Shown in pieces: positions 16,758 to 24,809 of a stretch of 64,000 nucleotides of DNA (position 1 is its first letter; each line of letters begins with the position of its first letter). The notes under the pieces were generated by a model, which saw nothing but the letters and a program-made list of their open reading frames with translations, was not told the origin of the DNA and made no database searches. A program made the position numbers and the translations under genes. This DNA is from Sphingopyxis sp. LC81 (GTDB lineage: Bacteria; Pseudomonadota; Alphaproteobacteria; Sphingomonadales; Sphingomonadaceae), in assembly GCF_000756375.1 (NCBI RefSeq), contig NZ_JNFD01000007.1, positions 124,001 to 188,000 on the forward strand, in the 5' to 3' direction.

Positions 16758-18870
16758 GCGGTTGGTCCTCCATGTGGGCTTCGGGCCCGGACGCGAGGCG
16801 GGGCACTTCGGCGCCGATCGTCGCGACGATTTCGGTCTGCTTGGTCGCCGGAATCTCGAGGTAGGAGATGACGGCGACGTCGGGGAAAGTGGCGCGCACG
16901 AGGCGCGAGAGGGCGGAGCGGCAGATCGGCGAGGCGACGAGCGCGAAGCTGCGCGTCTGGAGCAGCAGCGGTTCGACCGCCTGGCCGACCTGTTCGATGA
17001 TCGTCATCGCCATGCCATGTTCGAACGGCCACTCGGCGGCGGGATTGGCGCGCACCGCCTGGTTGAGCAGCACCTCGACCTCGGGGCTGAAGGTGACGAC
17101 GGGAAGCGGCATCCGGCTCGGCACGATCGTCTGGACGATCAGCGCGCCGATGCGCTGGCGCACCGCTTCGATCAGGTCGATCTCGCCGAGCTGCTGCGGC
17201 GACAGCGCCACCATCGCCTCGGCGATCTTGCGGAAATCGCGCAGCGGCACGCGCTCGACGAGCAGGGATTTGCAGAGGCTCGCGACGCGCGGCAGCGAAT
17301 AACCTTGGGGCGACAGATTCTGCGCGAGCTGCGGATAATGGGTTTTAAGATTCTCGATCAGCGCCTGCGCGTCGTCGATGCCGAACAGCTCGGCGGCGGC
17401 GCCGACGATGCTGTTGTTGAGGTGCGTTGCGACCACGGTCGCCGGATCGACGACGGTATAGCCCGCGGCGATCGCGTCGTTCTGCATCGCCTTCGGGATC
17501 CACAAAGCGTCGAGGCCAAAGGTCGGATCCTTGCACGGGCGGCCGACGACCTTGGTCACGAGGTCGCCCGAATCGAGCGCGAGCATTTCGTTGGGGAAGA
17601 CCTCGTCCTCGCCGACGATCACCCCGGCGACCGAGATGCGATAGACGTTGCCGGGCAGCGACAGGTCGTCGGTGACCTTCACCGGCGGCACGACGAAGCC
17701 GAGTTCCTTCGACAACTGGCGGCGGATGCCCGTGATGCGCGTCATCAGCGGCGAGCCCTTGCGTTCGTCGACAAGGGTGACGAGCGCATAGCCGATCTCG
17801 AGCTGGCACGCGCTCGCGTCGCTGACGTCGGCCCATTCGATAAGCGACGGGTCGGGCGCGGGCGCGGCGGGTTCGGGCAGGTCGGCGACCGCGGCGGCGC
17901 TGCGGCGCAGCTGCCAGCCGATGCCGAACGAGAGCGCGGCGGCGGGCAGGATCAGCATCTGCGGCATCGACGGGACCATCCCAAGGATGAAGAGGATGCC
18001 GCCAACCGCTGTCCAGATTGCGGGCGAGGCGAACTGGCTGCTGATCTGGCCGCTGAGGTCGAAGGGCGACGCGACGCGGGTGACGATCGCTGCGGCGGCG
18101 ATTGAGAGCAGAAGTGCCGGGATCTGCGCGACGAGCGCGTCGCCGATCGCGAGCGTGACATAATTGCTGCCGGCTTCCGAAAAGCTGAGGCCATGGCTGA
18201 AGATGCCGAGGATCAGTCCGCCAACGATGTTGACGAACAGGATCAGCAAGCCGGCGATCGCGTCGCCCTTCACGAATTTCGACGCACCGTCCATCGAGCC
18301 ATAGAAATCGGCTTCGGTCGCGACTTCGACGCGGCGCGCCTTGGCTTCTTCGGGGGTCAGCAGTCCGGCGTTGAGGTCGGCGTCGATTGCCATCTGCTTG
18401 CCCGGCAGGGCGTCGAGCGTGAAGCGCGCCGATACCTCCGACACGCGCCCGGCGCCCTTGGTGATCACGACCATGTTGATGATCATCAGGACGAAAAAGA
18501 CGAACAGGCCGACGACATAGTCGCCGCCGATCAGCACCTGGCCGAACGCTTCGATGACATGACCCGCTGCGGCGGTGCCCTCGTGCCCGTGGACGAGCAC
18601 GACGCGCGTCGATGCGACGTTGAGCGCAAGACGGAACAAGGTCGCGAGCAGCAGAACGGTCGGAAACGAGGAAAAGTCGAGCGGTTTCGCCGCCTGCAGC
18701 GCGACCATCAGGATGAGCAGGCTGATCATGATGTTCGCGACAAAGCTGATGTCGAGGATCAGCGGCGAAACCGGGATCACCATCAGCCCGACGAGGATCA
18801 GCATCCCCGCGGGCAGCGCCGATACGCCGGCGATGCGGCCGATGTTGGCGAGATTGAAGCCGCCGGTCAT
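16747..18870 (-). CDS. flhA: Flagellar type III export protein FlhA
   Basis: Integral membrane core of the flagellar export gate, 707 residues, normal length. The N-terminal 330 residues hold about eight transmembrane helices and the conserved cytoplasmic loop (TLDALPGKQMAIDADLNAGL). The C-terminal cytoplasmic domain that docks substrates and chaperones follows (YALVTLVDERKGSPLMTRI onward). Its ATG overlaps the slt stop by 4 nt and its end overlaps fliA by 11 nt. In many polar flagellates flhF and flhG lie between flhA and fliA; neither is present here. Confidence 0.97.
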   Translation of the reverse strand: MTGGFNLANIGRIAGVSALPAGMLILVGLMVIPVSPLILDISFVANIMISLLILMVALQAAKPLDFSSFPTVLLLATLFRLALNVASTRVVLVHGHEGTAAAGHVIEAFGQVLIGGDYVVGLFVFFVLMIINMVVITKGAGRVSEVSARFTLDALPGKQMAIDADLNAGLLTPEEAKARRVEVATEADFYGSMDGASKFVKGDAIAGLLILFVNIVGGLILGIFSHGLSFSEAGSNYVTLAIGDALVAQIPALLLSIAAAAIVTRVASPFDLSGQISSQFASPAIWTAVGGILFILGMVPSMPQMLILPAAALSFGIGWQLRRSAAAVADLPEPAAPAPDPSLIEWADVSDASACQLEIGYALVTLVDERKGSPLMTRITGIRRQLSKELGFVVPPVKVTDDLSLPGNVYRISVAGVIVGEDEVFPNEMLALDSGDLVTKVVGRPCKDPTFGLDALWIPKAMQNDAIAAGYTVVDPATVVATHLNNSIVGAAAELFGIDDAQALIENLKTHYPQLAQNLSPQGYSLPRVASLCKSLLVERVPLRDFRKIAEAMVALSPQQLGEIDLIEAVRQRIGALIVQTIVPSRMPLPVVTFSPEVEVLLNQAVRANPAAEWPFEHGMAMTIIEQVGQAVEPLLLQTRSFALVASPICRSALSRLVRATFPDVAVISYLEIPATKQTEIVATIGAEVPRLASGPEAHMEDQPHEN

Positions 18871-19694
18871 GCCGCGCCTCCCGAAAGCGACGCGAGCCGC
18901 CGATAGGCATCGGCGGCAAAGCCCATCGAGAGCTTTTTGGGCATAGGTTGGATATCCATCATCTGTAAGGGCGGACGTCCGCCGCCATTGTTCGCGAGGC
19001 CGCTCGAACTGGTCGCCTCGGCGTGCCAGCCCGAGGGGGCGAAGGGCTTCATATTTTCGATCTTGCCGCCCTCTTCGAGCTTCACGCGAAAGCGTTCGCG
19101 GATCTCGGCGAGGCTGCGCATGCTGCCGTCGGGGGCGTAAAAGACCGACCGGTTCGCGGCCGCGGCCTCGGGCATCATCGATGCGCCGGGCTGGTCGGGG
19201 TTGGTTTCGAGCGCCGTCAGGAATTTGGCGGCGCCGCCGCTCCCGAGGAAATGCGCGAGATAAAGGTCGACGGGCTCGGCGCTGCGGCCGATCCGGCTTT
19301 CGATATAGTCGCGATTGTCGCCGGTCAGCGCGGCGGCCATGTTCGACGAGGCCGTGGGGTCGTCGCGGAGGTCGAGGATCTGCTGGCGGAGCGCGGGATC
19401 GGCGACCGTCAGCCGGCCCGACGCGTCGCGGCCGATCGCATCGGCGGCCCAGGCGAGGCCATGGTTCGCGCCGTGGCGGTCGAGCGTCGCGAGCCAGGTC
19501 TGCTTGGTGAACTGATACAGGCCGCGCGCCGACGAGGTCTGCGCCTTCGCGGTCGGATTATAACCGCTTTCGACGCGCGCGACGTCGAACAGATAATCGA
19601 AATCGACCCCCGAACGCGCCGACGCATTCTGCACCGCATCCATCACGGGAGCGGCGATGCGGGTCGAACCCCGGGGATTGTTGATTGCGTTCAT
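18867..19694 (-). CDS. Leaderless SLT-type lytic transglycosylase of the flagellar locus
   Basis: Peptidoglycan lytic transglycosylase, 275 residues. The SLT domain covers residues about 15-190 with the catalytic Glu at 42 (VARVESGYNPTAKAQTSSAR) and the following GLYQF motif. There is no signal peptide or membrane anchor: the N-terminus is MNAINNPRGSTRIAAPVM. It is the first gene of the slt-flhA-fliA operon, directly behind a sigma-54 promoter. The rod-binding FlgJ here (26570-26875) lacks its muramidase domain, so this enzyme probably opens the cell wall for the rod. The missing leader suggests export through the flagellar apparatus itself; that is inference. Confidence 0.88.
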   Translation of the reverse strand: MNAINNPRGSTRIAAPVMDAVQNASARSGVDFDYLFDVARVESGYNPTAKAQTSSARGLYQFTKQTWLATLDRHGANHGLAWAADAIGRDASGRLTVADPALRQQILDLRDDPTASSNMAAALTGDNRDYIESRIGRSAEPVDLYLAHFLGSGGAAKFLTALETNPDQPGASMMPEAAAANRSVFYAPDGSMRSLAEIRERFRVKLEEGGKIENMKPFAPSGWHAEATSSSGLANNGGGRPPLQMMDIQPMPKKLSMGFAADAYRRLASLSGGAA

Positions 19695-19725
19695 ACTGTT
19701 GGTTCCGCTTGTTCAGCAGACCAAA

Positions 19726-19742
19726 AGCAATCATCGTGCCAT
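19726..19742 (-). promoter_or_regulatory. Sigma-54 promoter of slt-flhA-fliA
   Basis: On the minus strand the sequence reads ATGGCACGATGATTGCT, a full match to the -24/-12 consensus TGGCACG-N4-TTGC with correct GG-to-GC spacing. Transcription should begin about 20 nt before the slt ATG. Confidence 0.85.
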
Positions 19743-19773
19743 TTCGCGGAAATGGCTGGAAATTATTTTGTTA

Positions 19774-20082
19774 TCAGTAGCTTAAAGCCGCCCCGCGCGG
19801 ACGGGTGCCGCGGATTTCGTGGCTCTTGTCAATCCTCTGACGCGTCCAGTTCTTCAGGATATTGACGCGCATCGCGGCGGCTTCGAGCTGGCCGAGCGTC
19901 TTCCCGATCAGCACGCGGGCGCGATGTTCGCTGCCCGCGGGGATTTTCGCGCCGCGAAACAGGATCACCGCGGTCGCCAGCTCTTCGGTCGCCGCGATGA
20001 TCGCGCCGGCGTCGTGCCCGTCGAGCGCGCCGACCAATGTTTCAAGTCGCGATTCAATTTCTTCCATCTGCGCCAGCATCAT
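19774..20082 (-). CDS. flgN: FlgN-like flagellar export chaperone
   Basis: A 102-residue helical protein starting MMLAQMEEIESRLETLVGAL. Its position immediately after flgM (4-nt overlap), its size and its helical pattern match FlgN, the chaperone for the hook-filament junction proteins FlgK and FlgL. Sequence conservation in this family is low, so the call leans on context. The last 20 residues are basic and polar. Confidence 0.65.
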   Translation of the reverse strand: MMLAQMEEIESRLETLVGALDGHDAGAIIAATEELATAVILFRGAKIPAGSEHRARVLIGKTLGQLEAAAMRVNILKNWTRQRIDKSHEIRGTRPRGAALSY

Positions 20083-20375
20083 TCGGCCCCGCTGTGGAAA
20101 TCGAGCATCGCGCTCGCGATGATCGCGGGATGCACGCCATAGCTGCCATTGGCGATCGCGGTGCGCAGCGACGCGACGCGCGCGATGTCGACCGGCGGCG
20201 CCTGGTCGGCGAGGCTGCCCGCGAGGCGGGTCAGACGCGCGGTCGGCAGATTGTCCTGCGCCGGCTGGAGCTTCGCCGGGGCGCGCATCGCGGTCGCCGC
20301 TTCGCTGGCGACCCTGCGCAGCGGGCCGGCACGGCCGATGCCGCCGACTGGTCCGATCTTGCTGTCACCCGACAT
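20079..20375 (-). CDS. flgM: Anti-sigma-28 factor FlgM
   Basis: About 98 residues. GGAGG is five bases upstream of the ATG at 20375, which decides the start over an ATG four codons earlier. The disordered N-terminal half and helical C-terminus (VDIARVASLRTAIANGSYGV and HPAIIASAMLD) match FlgM, which binds FliA until it is exported through the finished hook-basal body. It carries its own sigma-28-like promoter (20429-20455), giving feedback on FliA, and overlaps flgN by 4 nt. Confidence 0.85.
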   Translation of the reverse strand: MSGDSKIGPVGGIGRAGPLRRVASEAATAMRAPAKLQPAQDNLPTARLTRLAGSLADQAPPVDIARVASLRTAIANGSYGVHPAIIASAMLDFHSGAE

Positions 20376-20428
20376 AAAAGCCTCCATCCGGTGCCGTCAG
20401 AAAAGTGACGACGCGGTTCACGAAGGCT

Positions 20429-20455
20429 TTAACGGATCGTGTATGCGGCGATTAA
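20429..20455 (-). promoter_or_regulatory. Sigma-28 (FliA)-like promoter of flgM-flgN
   Basis: The minus strand reads TTAATCGC, 11 bp, TCCGTTAA. The -35-like octamer is identical to that upstream of fliC (46002-46009), and the -10 matches the GCCGTTAA found at motA and fliD in seven of eight positions. The expected start is about 47 nt before the flgM ATG. Confidence 0.65.
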
Positions 20456-20462
20456 GGCGGCC

Positions 20463-20520
20463 GGTCGCAAAAAAGACAAAAGAAAGGCCCGGCGCCGTCG
20501 GAAAGCCGACAGCCCGGGCC
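20463..20520 (-). terminator. Rho-independent terminator of flgA
   Basis: On the minus strand a strong GC hairpin (GGCCCGG arm at 20514-20520 pairing with 20486-20492, with an inner GTCGG/CCGAC stem) is followed by a T-rich run (TTTCTTTTGTCTTTTTTG), 26 nt after the flgA stop. Confidence 0.75.
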
Positions 20521-20546
20521 CAGTGGGTGGGTAAGCGAGGGCGAAA

Positions 20547-21068
20547 TCAGTCGTCGAGGCGGGCGCGGCCCGGGCCGGTGACGGTGGCGCTGAGTGTCGA
20601 TTTGGCGTCGTTGCCGCGCAAGGCGATCGTCTCGCCGACGCGGCCGTCCTGCGTCGCGATGGCGGCGTAGCTGATCGAATAGCTTTCGGTCTCGATCGTC
20701 ACGCGGACATTGTCGCCGCGGCGGATGACGGGCGCGCTTGCCGCGGGGCGCGCGAAGCTCGCCGCGACCGGCGATGCGCCCGCGGGGGCGGTCATCGGCA
20801 CGCGCAGGCGCCAGCCGAGCGAGGCGCAGCGGACCGCGAGCGTCTGGGCGTCGAGTGCGGTCACCGAGGCCTGTTCGGGGCAGCGCGCCAGCTTGATGCG
20901 GCGATCGACCGGGGTCGCGTTCCGCCCCATGGCATTGGCGACCATGTCGGTCAGCACGTCGATCGTCTGCCAATCCTCATTGCCCTGCTGCGCCTCTGCC
21001 GCGATCGGGGCGGCGAGCGAGAGGGTGACGGCGCACGCGGCGAGGCGCGTGAGAATGTTACGGGACAA
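20547..21068 (-). CDS. flgA: Flagellar P-ring assembly chaperone FlgA
   Basis: Periplasmic chaperone for FlgI assembly, about 173 residues. I place the start at TTG 21068 because AGGAG lies seven bases upstream and translation then opens directly with a signal peptide (SRNILTRLAACAVTLSLAAP, cleavage near AEA). No ATG is available in this frame. The SAF-like C-terminal domain includes VIRRGDNVRVTIETESYSIS and GETIALRGNDAKSTLSATV. It is divergent from flgB and has its own sigma-54 promoter at 21108-21124, so it is not in the flgB operon. Confidence 0.9.
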   Translation of the reverse strand: MSRNILTRLAACAVTLSLAAPIAAEAQQGNEDWQTIDVLTDMVANAMGRNATPVDRRIKLARCPEQASVTALDAQTLAVRCASLGWRLRVPMTAPAGASPVAASFARPAASAPVIRRGDNVRVTIETESYSISYAAIATQDGRVGETIALRGNDAKSTLSATVTGPGRARLDD

Positions 21069-21107
21069 GGTCCATCTCCTTCGGTCCAAAATGGTCGCCC
21101 GATAAAT

Positions 21108-21124
21108 TGCAGGAAGCGTGCCAG
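21108..21124 (-). promoter_or_regulatory. Sigma-54 promoter of flgA
   Basis: The minus strand reads CTGGCACGCTTCCTGCA. The -24 element TGGCACG is perfect, the -12 GC is at correct spacing and only two consensus positions differ. It faces away from the flgB promoter at 21244-21260. Confidence 0.75.
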
Positions 21125-21243
21125 TCGCGGTTTGATGCGCGGTTTTGCGAGGCTGCGCGCGGCGTCGTCAGATTTTTGACGAACCAAGTGCGCCACAATT
21201 GCGGCTCCATATTAAATAACTGAAAAATATAGAGAAATACGGT

Positions 21244-21260
21244 TTGGCACGGCCGTTGCA
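21244..21260 (+). promoter_or_regulatory. Sigma-54 promoter of the flgB-flgL operon
   Basis: TTGGCACGGCCGTTGCA matches the -24/-12 consensus at every defined position. Transcription should start near 21272, about 50 nt before flgB. Confidence 0.9.
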
Positions 21261-21323
21261 TCATGCCTTGGTGTTTTTCCGCGCGTCCGTGCCAACCGGC
21301 CGGATCCCGGCGAAAGGAAGTTG

Positions 21324-21665
21324 ATGATGGCATCCGAGAAACTCTTTGGCCTGCACGCCACCGCGCTGCAGCTGCGCAGCCAGCGCATGATGATGCTCGC
21401 GTCGAACATCGCGAACTCCGCGACGCCGGGTTACAAGGCGCGCGATCTCGATTTCGCCAAGGCGCTCGACCTGGCGCAGCAGGGCGGCTCGACCGACGGC
21501 GCGATCAGCTATCGCGTTCCGGTGCAGGCGTCGCTCGACGGCAACACCGTCGAAATGGCGACCGAGCAGACCGCCTATGCCGAAAATGCGCTCGCCTATC
21601 GTTCGAGCCTCTCGTTCCTCAGCGGGCGCATCAACACGCTGTCGCGTGCGCTCAAGGGCGAATGA
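21324..21665 (+). CDS. flgB: Flagellar proximal rod protein FlgB
   Basis: Rod subunit, about 113 residues; the start is one of two adjacent ATGs (21324, 21327) after AAAGGAAG. The N-terminal rod/hook/filament signature is present (LHATALQLRSQRMMMLASNI, ANSATPGYKARDLDF). It is first in the long flg operon behind a consensus sigma-54 promoter, and its stop overlaps the flgC start. Confidence 0.93.
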   Translation: MMASEKLFGLHATALQLRSQRMMMLASNIANSATPGYKARDLDFAKALDLAQQGGSTDGAISYRVPVQASLDGNTVEMATEQTAYAENALAYRSSLSFLSGRINTLSRALKGE

Positions 21666-22072
21666 CGATGAACGGCAATTTCTCCGTCTTCGACATCAGC
21701 GGCCGCGCGATGTCGGCGCAGCTCGTCCGATTGAACACCACCGCGTCGAACCTCGCCAACGCGGGAACGGTCGCGGGCAGCGAGGCGGGCGCTTTCCGTT
21801 CGCTGAAGCCCGTCTTCCGCACCGTGATGGACGACCATGGCCGCGCGACGGTCCAGATCGACCAGGTCACGACCTCGAAAATGGCGCCGTCGAAGCGCCA
21901 TGATCCGTCGAACCCGCTCGCCGATGCCGACGGCAACGTCTGGGAAGCCGCTGTCGATAGCGCCGCCGAGCTGGTCGAGATGGTCGAGACCGCGCGCCAG
22001 TATCAGAACAATGTCCAGGTCCTCGAAACTGCCAAGGGCCTGATCAACGAAACCCTCAGGATGGGACAGTAA
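21662..22072 (+). CDS. flgC: Flagellar proximal rod protein FlgC
   Basis: Rod subunit, 136 residues from ATG 21662, which overlaps the flgB stop (ATGA). It has the N-terminal motif LNTTASNLANAGTVAGSEAG and the C-terminal helical half (AELVEMVETARQYQNNVQVL) shared by axial proteins. An ATG two codons later is an alternative start. It is co-transcribed with flgB and flgD. Confidence 0.94.
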   Translation: MTMNGNFSVFDISGRAMSAQLVRLNTTASNLANAGTVAGSEAGAFRSLKPVFRTVMDDHGRATVQIDQVTTSKMAPSKRHDPSNPLADADGNVWEAAVDSAAELVEMVETARQYQNNVQVLETAKGLINETLRMGQ

Positions 22073-22073
22073 G

Positions 22074-22376
22074 ATGAGCGTCAACAGCATCACCAACAAC
22101 AACCCCGTGATCCACCCCAAAGGCACCAGCCAGCAGATGGGCCAGAGCGATTTCCTTCGCCTGATGACCGCGCAGCTGTCGCAGCAGGATCCGTTCAACC
22201 CGGTCGATAACCAGCAGATGGTTGCCCAGATGGCGCAATTCTCGAGTCTCGCCGGGATCAGCGAGACGAACACGGTGCTCTCGAAGATTTCGGAGCAGCT
22301 CACCGCGCAGACCCAGCTGCTCAAGGACATCAAGGCGGCCACGCCTGCGCCCGCGCCGACCCCGCCCACCACTTAA
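22074..22376 (+). CDS. flgD: Flagellar hook-capping protein FlgD, minimal form
   Basis: Hook assembly scaffold, only 100 residues against about 220 in enterobacteria. It contains the conserved N-terminal block (QSDFLRLMTAQLSQQDPFNP, DNQQMVAQMAQFSSL) followed by a short helix and a Pro/Thr-rich tail (PAPAPTPPTT). The C-terminal Tudor-like and fibronectin-like domains that form the cap body in Salmonella and Pseudomonas are absent. The reading frame ends cleanly, with flgE 28 nt downstream, so no frameshift is evident. The ATG lies one base after the flgC stop. Confidence 0.9.
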   Translation: MSVNSITNNNPVIHPKGTSQQMGQSDFLRLMTAQLSQQDPFNPVDNQQMVAQMAQFSSLAGISETNTVLSKISEQLTAQTQLLKDIKAATPAPAPTPPTT

Positions 22377-22404
22377 GCTCCCACCTTTCAGGAAGGATTA
22401 GTCC

Positions 22405-23232
22405 ATGTCATTCTATACTTCGCTTTCGGGCCTCAAGGGCGCGCAGACCGACATGTCGGTCATCTCGAACAATATCGCGAACGCCGGCGCGGTCGGCTTC
22501 AAGCGCAGCAAGGCGCAGTTCGGCGATATTTTCGCCTCGTCGCCGACGCAGTCGACGAAGATGATCGCGGGTCAGGGCACGCGCCTCAACGGCATCACCC
22601 AGCAGTTTACGCAAGGATCGTACGAAGCGAGCGAAAAGACGCTCGACCTCGCGATCGTCGGCGAAGGCATGTTCATCGTGAAGGGCGAGCCGCCGCGCGA
22701 GGCGATCAGCTATACGCGTAACGGCTCGTTCGAACCGACCCCTGACCGCTATGTCATCGATTCGACGGGTGCGAAGTTGCAGCTGCTGCCGATCGACGCG
22801 AACGGCAATGTCACGAACAACACGCTCGCCGGCGCCTTCGACCTCCGCCTGCCCACGGGGGCGCCGAGCGATCCGGCCTCGGGTCTCGTCAACGTCACGA
22901 TTGGCCTCGACGGTCTCGTCACCGCGACCTTTGCGAACGGTGAAGACCAGAAGCTCGGCAAGGTCGCGATGGCGACCTTCCCGACGATGTCGGGCCTGCG
23001 TCCGACCGGCGATGCGCATTGGCAGTCGACGGGCGAAAGCGGCCCGCCGACGATCGACGCCGCGACCAACGGCCCGATGGGCGCGGTCCGCTCGGGCGCG
23101 CTCGAACGCTCGAACGTCGATATCACCGAGGAACTGGTGATGCTGATGGCCGCGCAGCGCAATTTCCAGGCGAATGCCAAGGCGATCGAGGGCGCGTCGC
23201 AGCTGACCCAGACGATCATCGGCATGCGCTGA
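22405..23232 (+). CDS. flgE: Flagellar hook protein FlgE
   Basis: Hook subunit, 275 residues, short compared with about 400 in enterobacteria but with both conserved ends: MSFYTSLSGLKGAQTDMSVI, SNNIANAGAVGFKRSKAQFG and C-terminal SNVDITEELVMLMAAQRNFQ. The variable middle domains are reduced. The start follows AGGAAGGA. Its place between flgD and flgF and the hook-type N-terminus favour FlgE over a second FlgF/FlgG. Confidence 0.9.
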   Translation: MSFYTSLSGLKGAQTDMSVISNNIANAGAVGFKRSKAQFGDIFASSPTQSTKMIAGQGTRLNGITQQFTQGSYEASEKTLDLAIVGEGMFIVKGEPPREAISYTRNGSFEPTPDRYVIDSTGAKLQLLPIDANGNVTNNTLAGAFDLRLPTGAPSDPASGLVNVTIGLDGLVTATFANGEDQKLGKVAMATFPTMSGLRPTGDAHWQSTGESGPPTIDAATNGPMGAVRSGALERSNVDITEELVMLMAAQRNFQANAKAIEGASQLTQTIIGMR

Positions 23233-23267
23233 CGCGCCGCTGACCGCCGCCTGCCGGGAGACTATCG

Positions 23268-24011
23268 ATGGACCGCCTTATCTATACCAGCCTCGCCGCG
23301 ATGCGGGGCAGCATGTCCCGGCAGACGGCGATCGCCAACAATCTGGCGAACGCCCAGACGCCGGGCTTCCGCGCCGACATGGCGAGCGCGCAGTCGCTGT
23401 GGCTCGACGGCGCCGGCCTCGACGCGCGCGCCATGTCGTCCGAAGAAGTGCTCGGCGCCGATATGAAGGCGGGCACCGTCACCCAGACGGGGCGCGACCT
23501 CGACATCGCGATGCAGGGCGATGCGCTGCTCGTCGTGCAGGCGAAGAATGGCGAAGAAGCCTATACGCGTCGCGGCGACCTGCAGGTTTCGCCGAGCGGG
23601 CTGCTCACCACCGGTGACGGCAATCCCGTGCAGGGCGGCCAGGGTCCGGTGACGATCCCGCCCGCCGACGCGATCAGCATCGACCAGGAAGGCCGCGTGT
23701 GGATCGTGCCGCAGGGCGGCGACCCCGAAAATCCGCAGGAGGTCGACCGGCTGCGGCTCGCGACCCCGACGGGGTCGGACATCGCCAAGGGGCTCGACGG
23801 CCTGTTCCGCGTGAAGGGCGGGGGCATCCTGCCCGACGATCCCGAAGCGCGGCTTCTGACCCGCTCGATCGAAGGATCGAACGTCACCGCCACCGCCGCG
23901 CTCGTCGAGATGATCGAGGCGAGCCGCAGCTGGGACACCCAATTGAAGATGATCGGCGACGTGCGCGACATGGACAGCGCGACCGCCAATCTGATGCAGC
24001 TTCCCCGTTAA
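23268..24011 (+). CDS. flgF: Flagellar proximal rod protein FlgF
   Basis: Rod subunit, 247 residues, usual length. It opens MDRLIYTSLAAMRGSMSRQT with AIANNLANAQTPGFRADMA and closes with a C-terminal axial domain (IEGSNVTATAALVEMIEASR). A GGGAG ribosome-binding site lies upstream. It is followed 12 nt later by flgG. Confidence 0.94.
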   Translation: MDRLIYTSLAAMRGSMSRQTAIANNLANAQTPGFRADMASAQSLWLDGAGLDARAMSSEEVLGADMKAGTVTQTGRDLDIAMQGDALLVVQAKNGEEAYTRRGDLQVSPSGLLTTGDGNPVQGGQGPVTIPPADAISIDQEGRVWIVPQGGDPENPQEVDRLRLATPTGSDIAKGLDGLFRVKGGGILPDDPEARLLTRSIEGSNVTATAALVEMIEASRSWDTQLKMIGDVRDMDSATANLMQLPR

Positions 24012-24023
24012 GGAGATTATGAA

Positions 24024-24809
24024 ATGAGTATCGGTGCCTTGCACGTCGCGCGGACCGGTCTGGATGCCCAGGGCTTCCGGATGCAGGTGATCGCCAACAA
24101 CCTCGCCAACGTCAACACGACGGGCTTCAAGCGCGACCGCGCGAGCTTCGAGACGCTGAGCTATCAGATGGTGACGCAGGCCGGCGCGCCGTCGACGGCG
24201 GAAAACCGCTATGCGACCGGGCTCAACCTCGGCACCGGCGTCGCGCTCAACGGCACCGCGCGTATGGATACGCAAGGCACCTTCCAGACGACGGGCAACG
24301 GGCTCGACGTCGCGATCGACGGCGCCGGCTATTTCCAGGTCGAGATGCCCGACGGGCGCACCGGCTATACCCGCGCGGGCAATTTCGGCCGCTCGCCCGA
24401 CGGGACGATTGTGACCTCGGACGGCAAGCCGATGACGCCCGCGATCCAGGTTCCCGAAGATGCCAGCAATGTGACGATCGGGCTCGACGGCACCGTTTCG
24501 GCGACCGGCGCCGACGGCACCGCGCTCGAACTCGGGCGGATCGAGATCGCGCGCTTCGCCAATCCGGCGGGCTTGCAGGCGATCGGCGGCAATCTGCTCG
24601 TCGAGACGCAGGCCTCGGGCGCGCCGCTCGTCGGCGGTGCGGGCGAGGAAGGCCGCGGAACGCTGCGCGGCGGGATGCTCGAAGGCTCGAACGTCAATGT
24701 CGTCGAGGAACTTGTCGACATGATCGAGACGCAGCGCGCCTATGAGGTCAATTCGAAGATGATCTCCGCCACCGACGAGATGATGAAAAATGCGTCGCAG
24801 ACTCTCTAA
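24024..24809 (+). CDS. flgG: Flagellar distal rod protein FlgG
   Basis: Distal rod subunit, 261 residues, typical length. Signatures are GALHVARTGLDAQGFRMQVI, ANNLANVNTTGFKRDRASFE and the C-terminal EGSNVNVVEELVDMIETQRA. AAGGAG precedes the ATG. The last 20 nt overlap the start of flgH, indicating translational coupling. Confidence 0.95.
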   Translation: MSIGALHVARTGLDAQGFRMQVIANNLANVNTTGFKRDRASFETLSYQMVTQAGAPSTAENRYATGLNLGTGVALNGTARMDTQGTFQTTGNGLDVAIDGAGYFQVEMPDGRTGYTRAGNFGRSPDGTIVTSDGKPMTPAIQVPEDASNVTIGLDGTVSATGADGTALELGRIEIARFANPAGLQAIGGNLLVETQASGAPLVGGAGEEGRGTLRGGMLEGSNVNVVEELVDMIETQRAYEVNSKMISATDEMMKNASQTL

